Assembly (NCBI GenBank): GCA_037043455.1 | Contig: JAWPHD010010350.1 | Coordinates: 30,600-94,599 of the forward strand | Origin: Cyrtodaria siliqua | Taxonomy: Eukaryota; Mollusca; Bivalvia; Adapedonta; Hiatellidae | Reading direction: 5' to 3' | Length of the DNA: 64,000 nt | Shown here: piece after piece, positions 55,286-64,000 of the stretch | How the letters are laid out: each line of letters opens with the position of its first letter | Position numbering within the stretch: the first letter of the stretch is position 1 | Made by a program: the position numbers and the translations under genes | The notes under the pieces: model-generated | What the model was told of the DNA's origin: nothing | Seen by the model: only the letters and a program-made list of their open reading frames with translations | The model's database searches: none

Positions 55286-56025
55286 TGAGTGAGTGAATGG
55301 TGTTTTATGGCACGTCGACACATAGGTAGTATTGCAGGGCTGTACAACGCCCGGGACTAGTCCAAACCCAAAGTTGGGTGTGTCACTTTTTCAAAGGTTT
55401 CCGTCCCGGACTAGTCCAAATTCAAAAAAAAGAGAAAGTCGGCCGTGTCACTGTTTGAAAGATTTCAGACCGAGATTTGTCCAATTAACAATGTCGGCCA
55501 CCTGTCATAAAACAACCCAGCACACTTCTCAACGTAATCCTTTAATTGCAATCGCTTATGTAATGCAATTAGCATCCACAGCGGCAATTAGCGATGACAC
55601 GGGACTCTTTTATCAACAATCAAACATGCCGAAAGTCCCGCCTACAAATTACTTTAATTGACATTCGGCATTATCAACATTATCCAATCAACTGACCCGA
55701 TCTATTTTAATCCAGACCCGCTAGCCAATGAAACGACTTCTACAGGTAAATCACCTGTTCATCATGTGGTTAGCTGAAAATGGCGATGCACTCAAAACTC
55801 TTTGATTAATTAGCAATCAGACCGATTTGTTGGCAATCTTTCGATGAGTAAAGAAACTAAGGACATTTGATAATGGAAGCATGTTTGATATGACGGATTG
55901 TGCAGTTTGTGTTAGTTTTCTAATTACGTTAGAAGAATTGTCAATGAAATAAAAACAAAACAAACTGATATACATAATCAGTTTTGATATCATATTCGGC
56001 AGTGCTAATGTTTACATTTCAAAAA

Positions 56026-56320
56026 TGAGTTTGTTGAACTTTTTCGGTGTTGAAAATAAGGAAAATATTCAGGTTGAAAGTGAAAGTGAAAGTAAATATG
56101 AAAATAGGAAAAATGTTGAATGTGATTCACAGACTAACCAAAAAGTCAAAATCATCCAGTAGTGGATAAAAATCAAAACTATGATGTAAACAAACTTGAC
56201 AGGACTTAACACTGGTTAGATACCTTCTCATGATTAGTGTATCATGAGGATGATACCAAGATGTTTTGTAAATTCTACAAAGCTTATCCCAAGCTTACCA
56301 CAACCAACCATGTTATTGTT
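56026..56320 (+). pseudogene. hAT-type protein head with TTF/BED-like region, disrupted
   Basis: ATG at 56026 opens MSLLNFFGVENKENIQVESE and continues 41 codons to a stop. In another frame at 56213: WLDTFS, TGA, LVYHEDDTKMFCKF, then Y where the second cysteine of the CxxC should be, then KAYPK. The W-x(5)-W-L-x-Y ... MFCKxC pattern is that of hAT-derived zinc-finger proteins (C17orf113/KIAA1586-like). The TGA stands where tryptophan is usual, and Cys is replaced by Tyr, so this copy is dead. An intron between the two parts is possible. Confidence 0.65.
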
Positions 56321-56875
56321 TCACCCAATGGAAGCCTACAATCTATACAACTGAAACATACATCAGTCAGAGCTCTAACCTTAAACAGTTACAAGTTTTA
56401 TAACTGCTGGAAGTTATTAAAATACCAAATTATTATCTCCCTTTGGTTTAGAGTAGCAGATACTTTTCCCCAATAACCATTTGTAACCTAAATCAGTTAC
56501 CAAGATCATTTGCTAATAAATCGAAATAGTTGCCAAATGTGCAGTGTTTATTTATGTCTGAATACTTATTATTAAGGATAAATACATCTTCATCAAGATC
56601 CAATTAGCTGTTGTTCACTAATTGTCATGTTGGTGCCTTCAAAATGATTTTTAATGAATTTTATTGCATAACAGTAGGTAACTTGAGAGGCTTTGCGCAT
56701 TGGATTTTCATCGATACTCATAGAATTTTATTGCATGGTTGTAAAGTTGAATAATCACCCTACCTGGAGAAAATTATACAAATACAGGGAAAATTCCTGC
56801 ACAGAAGATAGAATGCATCTGAACTTGAATGATGTTGTGGTAGTAACTGCTTCCGGTTACTATTCCAGTTTAAGA
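56321..56875. other. hAT interior without recognisable coding
   Basis: Contains the left arm of an inverted repeat (about 56350-56412) whose partner is at 60935-60995. The middle 29 bp match at 28 positions. Confidence 0.5.
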
Positions 56876-58761
56876 TTTTTTTTTAGCTCTACTGATCAGA
56901 GATCAGCAGAGCTTATGCCGTGGTGCGGCGTCCGTCCGTTAACTTTTACTTGTAGCGACTACTCCTCTGAAACTACTGGATGGATATTCATAAAACTTTA
57001 CAGAAATGTTGCCCATGAAGTCTAGTTGATCCTAGCAAAAATTCATGTTGATTTGAAATCCAAGATGGCCGCCAAAGCTAAAAATAGATTTTTTAGCTCT
57101 ACTGATCAGAGATCAGCAGAGCTTATGCCGTGGTGCGGCGTCCGTCGTCCGTCTGTCTGTCTGTCCGTAAACTTTTATTTGTAGCGACTTCACAGCTGAA
57201 ACTACTGGATGTATATTCATGAAACTTTACAGAAATGTTGCCCATAAAGTCTAGTTGATCCTAGCAAAAATTCATGTTGATGTGAAATCCAAGATGGCCG
57301 CCAAAGCTAAAAATAGAGTTTTAAAATACAAGTTTGTAGCGACTTCTTCTTGAAAACTATAAGTGATATTGATATGGGACTTTTTCTAAAATGATCAGCA
57401 TGACATGATGTTGATCCTAGTCAAAAATCGTTTTGATTCAACGTTAAACATGGCTGCCAGCGGCCATCTTTGTTTACATAGAGTTATATAGTAAAAACTT
57501 GTAGCGACTTCACAGCTGAAACTACTTGGCGGATTGTCATGAAACTTTACAGGAATGTTGCTCTTGATGTCTAATTGATCCTAGAAAAATTTCAGGTCGG
57601 CTGGAAATTCAAGATGGCCGTCACAGCTAAAAATAGATTTTTAAAAAATAAGTTTGTAGCGACTACTTCTTGAAAACTATAAGTGATATTGATATGGGAC
57701 TTTTTCTAAAATGATCAGCATTACATGATGTTGATCCTAGTCAAAAATCGTTTTGATTCAACGTTAAACATGGCTGCCAGTGGCCATCTTTGTTTACATA
57801 GAGTTATATAGTAAAAACTTGTAGCGACTACTCCTCTGAAACTACTTGGCGGATTGTCATGAAACTTTACAGGAATGTTGCTCTTGATGTCTTATTGATC
57901 CTATCAAAATTTCAGGTCGGCCAGAAATTCAAGATGGCCGTCACAGCTAAAAATAGATTTTTAAAAAATAAGTTTGTAGCGACAACTTCTTGAAAACTAT
58001 AAGTGATATTGATATGGGACTTTTTCTAAAATGATCAGCATGACATGATGTAGATCCTTGTGGAAAATTATTTTGATTCAACGTTAAACATGGCTGCCAG
58101 TGGCCATCTTTGGTTACATAGAGTTATATAGTAAAAACTTGTAGCGACTACTCCTCTGAAACTACTTGACGGATGTTCATGAAACTTCACAGGAATGTTG
58201 CTCTTGATATCTAGTTGATCCTAGAAAAATTTCAGGTCGGCCGGAAATTCAAGATGGCCTCCACAGCTAAAAATAGATTTAAAATAAATAAGTTTGTAGC
58301 GACTACTTCTTCAAAACAATAAGAGATATTGATATGGGACTTTTTCTAAAATGATCAGTATGACATGATGTTGGTCCTTGTCGAAAATCGTTTTGATTTG
58401 ACCTTAAACATGGCTGCTTTGTTTACATAGAGTTATATAATGAAAACTTGTAGCGACTACTTCTTTGAAACTACCTGACGGATTTTCATGAAACTTCACA
58501 GGAATGTTGCTCTTAATGTCTTATTGATCTTAGCAAAATTTCAGGTCGGCCGGAAATTCAAGATGGCCGCCACGGTTAAAAATAGATTTTCAAAAAACAA
58601 GTCTGTAGCGACTACTTCCTGAAATCAAAATCAATCAGTAGAGCTTCAAGGTCATTGACCTCTTGTTTAAATAAAAGTTTGTAGCGACTACTTCTTGAAA
58701 ACTATAAGTGATATTGATATGGGACTTTTTCTAAAATGATCAGCATGACATGATGTTGGTC
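56876..58761. repeat. Repeat family E, tandem units of 320 bp (two 160-bp halves), left part
   Basis: gtagcgact recurs about every 160 bp (57181, 57336, 57501, 57655, 57821, 57977, 58141, 58296, 58450, 58606, 58682). Odd and even halves differ: one has gaaactttacaggaatgttg and ttcaagatggccg, the other aagtgatattgatatgggac and catggctgccag. The array starts with agctctactgatcag and contains a unit ending in atcagtagagcttcaaggtc, so family E has its own short inverted ends. Confidence 0.9.
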
Positions 58762-58921
58762 CAGGGTTCTCCACAGCGCCTTTAAGCACCGCGCTAGCGC
58801 GGTGCTTGAAAATCAAAATCCTTATTTGCGCTGTCCTTGAAATTAGCGCGGTCCTTTAAATCCCAAGCGCGGTGCTATGATTTACTTGATTCGTGTTGCT
58901 TATAGTCCGACACATACACTA

Positions 58922-59009
58922 GGCCAAAAATAAAATTATGTTTGTTTCCCCTTCCCGACCGACCCACCGAAATTGCCGCGACCCGAATTATTTTTTCGAC
59001 ACTGGCGAA

Positions 59010-59054
<45 letters not shown>

Positions 59055-59195
59055 TATAGGGTGGGTACGAGTGTCTGACCAGTTTTGATCTCAAATAAAA
59101 GAAATGAAATAAAAAAATTATTTTACCTACCTACCTACCCAACCCTTTTTTGCATGGGTCGGGAAGGGGTAACAAACATAATTTTATTTTTGGCC
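58922..59195. mobile_element. MITE with 39-bp terminal inverted repeats
   Basis: 58922-58960 (ggccaaaaataaaattatgt ...) is the reverse complement of 59157-59195 with one mismatch. cta lies on both sides, a 3-bp duplication compatible with PIF/Harbinger. The interior has a TA run and a long T run (59027-59053). Confidence 0.9.
59027..59053. repeat. Poly-T run
   Basis: (TA)n then 27 T, inside the MITE. Length is assembly-sensitive. Confidence 0.85.
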
Positions 59196-59673
59196 CTATA
59201 AACAGACCTTCTACACAGGATGTAAGTCACGCGCTATCGGTGTGAAATACTACACGTCAAGGACAAGTGTGTACAGTTGTATAAACCAGTCAAATCAGGC
59301 AGAGATACGGTGTTGTAGCGTTGCGTTAGCTGTGATTCACTTGAGTTTATTGTTGATCATTATTATGTCCCGACAAACAAAACTTGATGGGATTAATTAG
59401 ATAAGATGAAGCGATGTGACATAATTGATTGGATAATGTGATTTAAATACAGGATGAGTGATTATTAAGGAGTTGTTAAAAAATTTATGATGTTTTGATG
59501 TTCGTCGGCTCTCTGCGTGGATCGTCTGCAGTTTGTAAGTATTAATTTGTTGCAGATTATTTTAATTACTCGATACTTTCAGAGATTAGTTAATATCTTT
59601 AATTAATTAAGTTAATGAAGTTAAACTGGGTTACTTTGCTATAAAATGCCCGATGTTTTTAATTTATAACAAA

Positions 59674-59866
59674 ATGTCGAAGCAAAGTAGTAAGAGACCC
59701 TTAGATGGGGGAATTGGCAAGTTTTTTGTGGTAAGAAATGTTGAGGCTGCACCTACTGTCTGTGTCTCAGCATCTGAACCAGTCGCCAAAAGAGCCAGGG
59801 TCAGGCTGACCGGGTTCAATCCAGACTGGGAGGAAGACTTCAAATGGGTTGAGGAAATGGAAAATG
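59674..59866 (+). CDS. First coding exon of a hAT-type zinc-finger protein
   Basis: ATG at 59674 (a second, upstream ATG at 59653 is in frame but follows a less likely context) reads MSKQSSKRPLDGGIGKFFVV, then ASEPVAKRARVRLTGFNPDW and EEDFKWVEEMEN. It ends at AATG/GTTAGT in phase 1, where hAT-derived proteins of this class continue with the G-MFC-xxC zinc finger. The KFF patch, the basic KRARVR stretch and the NPDW-x(5)-W motif fit that family. No stop or frameshift, unlike the other heads here, but I cannot find the next exon before the element ends at 60330, so it is a truncated gene. Nuclear localisation is inferred from the basic stretch. Confidence 0.65.
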
Positions 59867-60330
59867 GTTAGTAAATTAATACATGTAATTTAAGGGCAAT
59901 CAATGTAAAGAATGAATATTAATATTATTTTATTCAAACGCAGATTATTGTAAAGTGTATGGTAGCTGATTATGGTCTAAATTTAATGGATAAAGAGTTT
60001 GTTGTATTGGGGTGTATTTATTGCAGATTATATTATGTCATGTTGTACTTTTAGTTCAATAATATTTAACGTCGGGATTTTAACCATCAATTTTCAACGT
60101 TTTTTAAAAAAAAAAATATTTTTTTATTTTGACTTTATCCCGAGTCACACTATTGAATAAGTAATATATATGTATAATTATATTCTCTTTAATATAGTTT
60201 TCCCCATCTTCATTTTATAATTAAAAATCGTCTCGGGGCATATGGTGCACCCTAGAATTGGAAAAAAATCGACAACCCACCCCTTGGCTGCCTATGCCAG
60301 CGCTTGAAAAAAATCCTGTGGAGGACCCTG

Positions 60331-60930
60331 TGGTCCTTGTCGAAAATCGTTTTGATTTGACGTTAAACATGGCTGCCAGCGGCCATCTTTGTTTACATAG
60401 AGTTATATAATGAAAACTTGTAGCGACTACTCCTCTGAAACTACTTGACGGATTTTCATGAAACTTCACAGGAATGTTGCTCTTGATGTCTAATTGATCC
60501 TAGCAAAATTTCAGGTCGACCGAAAATTCAAGATGGCCGCCACGGCTAAAAATAAATTTTCAAAATACAAGTTTGTAGCGACTACTTCTTGAAAACTATA
60601 AGTGATATTGATATGGGACTTTTTCTAAAATGATCAGCATGATATGATGTTGGTCCTTGTCAAAAATTGTTTTGATTCAACGTTAAACGTGGCTGCCAGC
60701 GGCCATCTTTGTTTACATAGAGTTATATTGTAAAAACTTGTAGCGACTACTCCTTTGAAACTACTTGGCAGATTTTGATGAAACTTCACAGGAATGTTGC
60801 TCTTGATGTCTAATTGATCCTAGCAAAATTTCAGGTCGGCCGGAAATTCAAGAAACAAGTCTGTAGCGACCACTTCCTGAAATCAAAATCAATCAGTAGA
60901 GCTTCAAGGTCATTGACCTCTTGTTTATAA
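60331..60930. repeat. Repeat family E, right part
   Basis: Continues the unit interrupted at 58761. gtagcgac at 60420, 60575, 60738 and 60863, ending with atcagtagagcttcaaggtc and attgacctcttgttt as in the unit at 58605-58670. Confidence 0.9.
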
Positions 60931-61241
60931 CAGTCACAGGTTATGAAAAACGTAACTGTTTAAGGTTAGAGCTTTGACTGTACATTAACTGTCTGAAGAG
61001 TAAATAAGGATTGTTTCATTTACTGTGTATAATGAATTATAATGAGTATCCAAAACCGTTAAAATAAGACTAAGTTTTAACATATTGAGAAATCGAAAGA
61101 ATTCAGGACTTGTGTCCATTTTTTGGGACTAGTGACAATTGTTTTGGGACTAGTCACTTTTGACAGGGTGACTATCCCGGACTAGTGGCTAAAAAAATTA
61201 TTTGTACAGCCCTGTATTGTGCGCCAAAAAAAGGCCAATAG

Positions 61242-61510
61242 AAACCTTGGCCTAATCTTCAAAACCTTTACACTTGTGGACAAAGAAATGTTTCTCTGCT
61301 TATACAAATCTTTAGTCAGACCCCACCTTGAGTAGGCTACAGTGGTGTGGTCCCCCTACCTAAAAAAGGACATTATTGCCATTGAAAAGTGGGTGACCTC
61401 AGAAATTTCCCTTGCCAAGTTGTCATACAAGACTTACTATGTTACTTTTGTTAGGGTTACCAACCCTAGAATATAGAAGAGAGCGGGCCGATGTAAACCT
61501 AAATGCTATT
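61242..61510 (+). pseudogene. LINE RT fragment, right part of the split copy
   Basis: From the target duplication: KANRNLGLIFKTFT, DKEMFLCLYKSLVRPHLE, a stop, ATVVWSPYLKKDIIAIEK, then after a shift LGLPTLEYRRERADV near 61448-61492. This is the C-terminal RT/thumb region of a jockey/CR1 LINE and joins in order with 55130-55285. Confidence 0.8.
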
Positions 61511-61724
61511 AAAACAGCATGCAATTGTTATTGAAGATGTCGCCATTATTGGCATTTGTTATTTTTTCGGCTGAAGTTATTTCCGTATGTGTAATATATA
61601 TATGCTATACAACATTTAAATATATATGACTGTGTTGTGAAATGGCAAAAAAACGGAAATTATGAAAGCATTATAATAAAACTTGCTATTTTTGGATATT
61701 GAAAACTCAAAAATCGAATATCTT
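61511..61724. other. No supported feature
   Basis: AT-rich flank. atctt at 61720-61724 is the left target duplication of the next element. Confidence 0.4.
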
Positions 61725-61989
61725 CAGGGTTCTCCCCAGGATTTTTTTCAGGCGCTGGCACAGACTGTGCGCTTCGGGCTGTTGTCAGGAGGGGTCTACT
61801 CCCCACCCTTCTTTTTTTTTTTTATATAGTTCTAAGATACACCATCTACCCTTTGAGATGGTTTTAGTTGTAAAATTAATGCCTTATTTTAATTAGAAGG
61901 CACTCTCAGTGCTATTGACTGTTTTAAAAATGTTTTTTGGAGATATTTGTAAAATCCACTTTCTCGGCCTCAGAGCAAGAGTATTTTCG

Positions 61990-62035
61990 TTGGGGGACGG
62001 ACTATAAACCTTAGAATAACACACACACACACGCA
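61990..62035. repeat. CA-microsatellite end of the GT/CA SINE-like family
   Basis: gggggacggactataaacct, tagaataacacacacacaca. Only the microsatellite end of the family is present, inside the third hAT element. Confidence 0.55.
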
Positions 62036-62184
62036 AGAGTATTTTCAAAAAGGCAATTGCCTTGCCCGACATTTAAGTCCACTTTGACTTATTATGTGCA
62101 GTAATGTAAGGCCTGTACTGTACATGTGTATCAATTAAACTATCTTGTCCATTTTTGGAATCGCGAAAACCAGTGAGGTATGAA

Positions 62185-62560
62185 AAAAGAAGCATATCGC
62201 TAAGTTTTGTAATGCTTTTTGGGAAAGATACACATCCATATATGTTTAATTTCATTCTTTATCAATGAAAAATACTGAATATCTCTTCCAATCGCATTAA
62301 TAAACGAGTTTTTCGAGTGTATTAAAAAAGTTTGCATTTTCTCGCAAAACAATCCAGGGCCGCTCATTGTTATGATTTACGATTGTTTGGGAAAAAGAAG
62401 CATATCGCGAAGTTTTGTAACGCTTTTTGGGGAAAGATGCACATCCATATAAGTTTAATTTCATACTTGATCGAATACCTCAGCGAATCGCATTAATAAA
62501 CGAGTGCTTTGAGTGTATAAAAGAAGTTCGCATTCTTCTCGCAAAACATTCCAGGGCCAT
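62185..62560. repeat. 208-bp tandem duplication inside the third hAT element
   Basis: agcatatcgc at 62191 and 62399, with cacatccatata, tcgcattaataaacgag and ctcgcaaaac-attccagggcc in both. Moderately diverged. Confidence 0.8.
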
Positions 62561-62848
62561 GTATGTGACCTAGATATTCGGCAAAGTGATTGGGAGGTGG
62601 CCGACTTGATTTCACACTACACAGGAAGCGAGAAACTTGTTATTTGGGGAGGTGTATTACACAATCTGGCGAGTGACACCGATAGAGGGGCTCTGTAAGG
62701 GTAATTTCAAATACCAATTAGCAAAATATAAGCACCGCACTTGATATTTAGAGCGCGCTAATTTTAAAGGACATCACTAATAGTGATTTTGAATTTCAAG
62801 CACAGTGGCACCGCGGTACTTAACGGCGCTGGGGAGAACCCTAATCTT

Positions 62849-63224
62849 CCTGGGCCACAATGCAGTACTCATTACCTGGTTTACGGCAACTGAACATACT
62901 TACTGAAGTAGTAATACTGGATATTATTCAATCCCAATTGATCTTTTTTTTTTGTAACCTGTTTTAATAGTCTTCTATAAATTTATTATTAATATTTCAG
63001 TGGTTTCTTTTGTCGCAAATAATGAAATAAAAAATTGTAGATTCCCTGGTGCTGAGTGCCGCCTTCTAATTGCACATTGCAAACAAAGTGAAGGCCCTTG
63101 AAAAAAATGATTTCTATGTCTGTGAAAAAAAATATGAATTTTGACAACAAAAATGTACAAGCAAAGTTTAACTCAAGCGTAAAATAGCTGCCAAGAGAAA
63201 ATAGCAATATATTTGGGTAGGAAC
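62849..63224. other. No supported gene
   Basis: AT-rich. The overlapping minus frames 62975-63207 show no domain. Confidence 0.3.
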
Positions 63225-63345
63225 TGGGGACAAAGTTTAACCTAACAGATCAAGTCAATTTTTTTTACCAAACTTTACCAGATTGTTAATATCAATAAAA
63301 GTTCGAAAACCAGCCATATTGGACCATTTACACTGGAGTTATGGC
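63225..63345 (-). repeat. Repeat family D, inverted copy
   Basis: Minus strand: atcaagggccataactccag, tccaatatggctggttttcg, tattgatattaacaatctgg, taaagtttgg. Confidence 0.75.
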
Positions 63346-63775
63346 CCTTGATCTTCATTTGGCCGGATTTCAGTGAAACTGCAGGGATGATCAGTACCAA
63401 GTCTAGTTGTACATATCTTCACCATGTTCCGGTTGAATGATTTTGGCAGAGTTGTGGCCCTTTAAATGTTTTAATACACAAACTTTGTCCTGAACCCCTG
63501 GCCGGATTTTAAGGAAACATTTTAGGGATGATCAGTTTCAGGTGTGGTTATGCAAATCATCGCTGTGTCCGGTTGAATGATTTTTGGCAGAGTTGTGGCC
63601 CTTTAAAGGTTTTAATACACAACTTTGTTTAGACTGGTTCTCCTGAACACCTCGCCAAATTTCAACGAAACTTGGCAGGGATGATCAGAGTACCAAGCCT
63701 AGTTGCATATATCATCGCCATGTTCCGATTTAATAATTTTTGAAAGAGTTATGGCCGCTTGTACATAAATTTTAT
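63346..63775. repeat. Tandem repeat, three units of about 130-145 bp
   Basis: Units near 63360, 63505 and 63650: ggccggatttcagtgaaact, gggatgatcagtaccaagtc, tagttgtacatatcttcacc, tgttccggttgaatgatttt, ggcagagttgtggcccttta. Related fragment at 26640-26830. Confidence 0.8.
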
Positions 63776-64000
63776 CTAGTAGAGCGTCCACATGTTTTCA
63801 ACAATGTTACAGTTATTTTATTTGGTCAAATAGTATAGAAATAATGTCACATGCTAAAAAATAATTTATCTGTAGGGGAACACCCATTGTTTCAGGTACC
63901 AAATTTGATATGATATCCTTTTATGATAAAACAGTTTTAAAAATAACATTTCTTATCAATGGTTATGAAAGCTAGTACACACAAAAGCAAAGATGCTACA
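63776..64000. other. No supported feature
   Basis: AT-rich end of the window. Confidence 0.3.

Larger units (their letters stand above)
58762..60330 (+). mobile_element. Inner hAT element, 1569 bp, inside repeat E
   Basis: Left end cagggttctccacagcgcct; right end on the minus strand cagggtcctccacaggattt. tggtc precedes (58757-58761) and follows (60331-60335). A paralogous unit near 58370 keeps the empty site ttggtccttgtcgaaaatcg uninterrupted. It contains a MITE (58922-59195) and one coding exon (59674-59866). Family member of 61725-62843. Confidence 0.9.
55335..61214 (+). mobile_element. Outer hAT element, 5.88 kb including nested insertions
   Basis: Left end cagggctgtacaacgcccgg; right end, read on the minus strand, cagggctgtacaaataattt. 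The first 13 bases are identical. tattg flanks both ends (55330-55334 and 61215-61219). Both subterminal regions carry repeated gggactagtcc or gactagtcc motifs (55353, 55407; 61127, 61145, 61178), typical of hAT transposase-binding arrays. The 5-prime region encodes a broken transposase head at 56026-56320. The rest is filled by repeat E and another hAT element. Confidence 0.85.
55286..61230 (+). mobile_element. Truncated SINE-like insert in the LINE, later split by a hAT element
   Basis: Left part 55286-55334 (tgagtgagtgaatggtgttt, tatggcacgtcgacacatag) and right part 61215-61230 (tattgtgcgccaaaaa) join into about 65 bp with a short A tail. aaggccaatag at 55275-55285 is repeated at 61231-61241, an 11-bp target duplication in the LINE. 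The tttatggc...cgacacata block resembles the conserved domain of the other SINEs. Confidence 0.6.
61725..62843 (-). mobile_element. Third hAT element of the cagggttctcc family, 1119 bp
   Basis: Left end cagggttctccccaggattt matches the right end of the 58762-60330 element. Its right end, read on the minus strand, agggttctccccagcgccgt + taagtaccgcgg, matches that element's left end for about 115 bp. It is therefore the same family in opposite orientation. atctt flanks it at 61720-61724 and 62844-62848. The terminal base of the right end is A instead of G. No coding exon found. Confidence 0.85.

Noticed and set aside
55332..55661. 109-codon plus-strand frame
   Set aside because: Starts within the terminal repeat of the outer hAT element and runs through its subterminal motifs; not a plausible protein.

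Overview
This 64 kb window is eukaryotic nuclear DNA: AT-rich, gene-poor and built mostly of repeats. There is no bacterial-style coding density. Almost every open frame is under 120 codons, and the long ones are tandem-repeat artefacts. The repeat vocabulary points to a marine mollusc, most likely a bivalve. It includes GACCTTGACCTT arrays, AAGGGCCATAACTC blocks, tRNA-derived SINEs with TTGAA-type tails, degenerate jockey/CR1-like LINEs and hAT elements. The bivalve call is inference from known repeat families, not from a host gene.

Layout. 0-2.4 kb: a possible two-exon start of a minus-strand gene (exon 1 at 2171-2085, exon 2 at 1021-960) with a perfect NRF-1 palindrome upstream. 2.5-6.7 kb: long C and G tracts, a 140-bp tandem array with six perfect oestrogen-response-element palindromes, small tandem repeats and one MITE. 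6.7-11.4 kb: an array of about 822-bp units, each an ancient internal dimer, with 222-bp deletion forms. 11.6-16.4 kb: a 25-bp array and a long GACCTTGACCTT array. 17.3-27.6 kb: one AT-rich monomer of about 160 bp amplified many times and folded into a higher-order repeat with period near 1.93 kb. 29.1-31.0 kb: a decayed LINE. 32-38.5 kb: a foldback element, a broken hAT transposase head, MITEs, and a SINE inserted in a SINE inserted in an older repeat, both with clean target-site duplications (TSDs). 39.6-40.7 kb: a hAT-like element with another inside it. 42.3-43.7 kb: a 21/24-bp minisatellite. 44.6-50.5 kb: a 37-bp minisatellite carrying a 2.3-kb tandem duplication and a 359-bp palindrome. 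50.9-52.5 kb: a second, unrelated array with four perfect oestrogen response elements. 53.8-53.9 kb: a CpG-rich segment with ETS and CRE motifs. 55.1-61.5 kb: a nest in which a LINE is split by a short SINE, split by a hAT element, whose internal repeat is split by another hAT element, which holds a MITE.

No complete host gene is present. Recognisable coding material is mobile-element derived: pieces of LINE reverse transcriptase at four loci and three N-terminal heads of hAT-type proteins with a BED/TTF-like zinc-finger region. Five hAT-like insertions have CAGGG or CAGTG termini and 5-bp target duplications. The most interesting signals are the repeated nuclear-receptor palindromes in unrelated satellites, the decodable insertion order of the 55-61 kb nest, and the 2.3-kb duplication whose junction falls inside a foldback hairpin.
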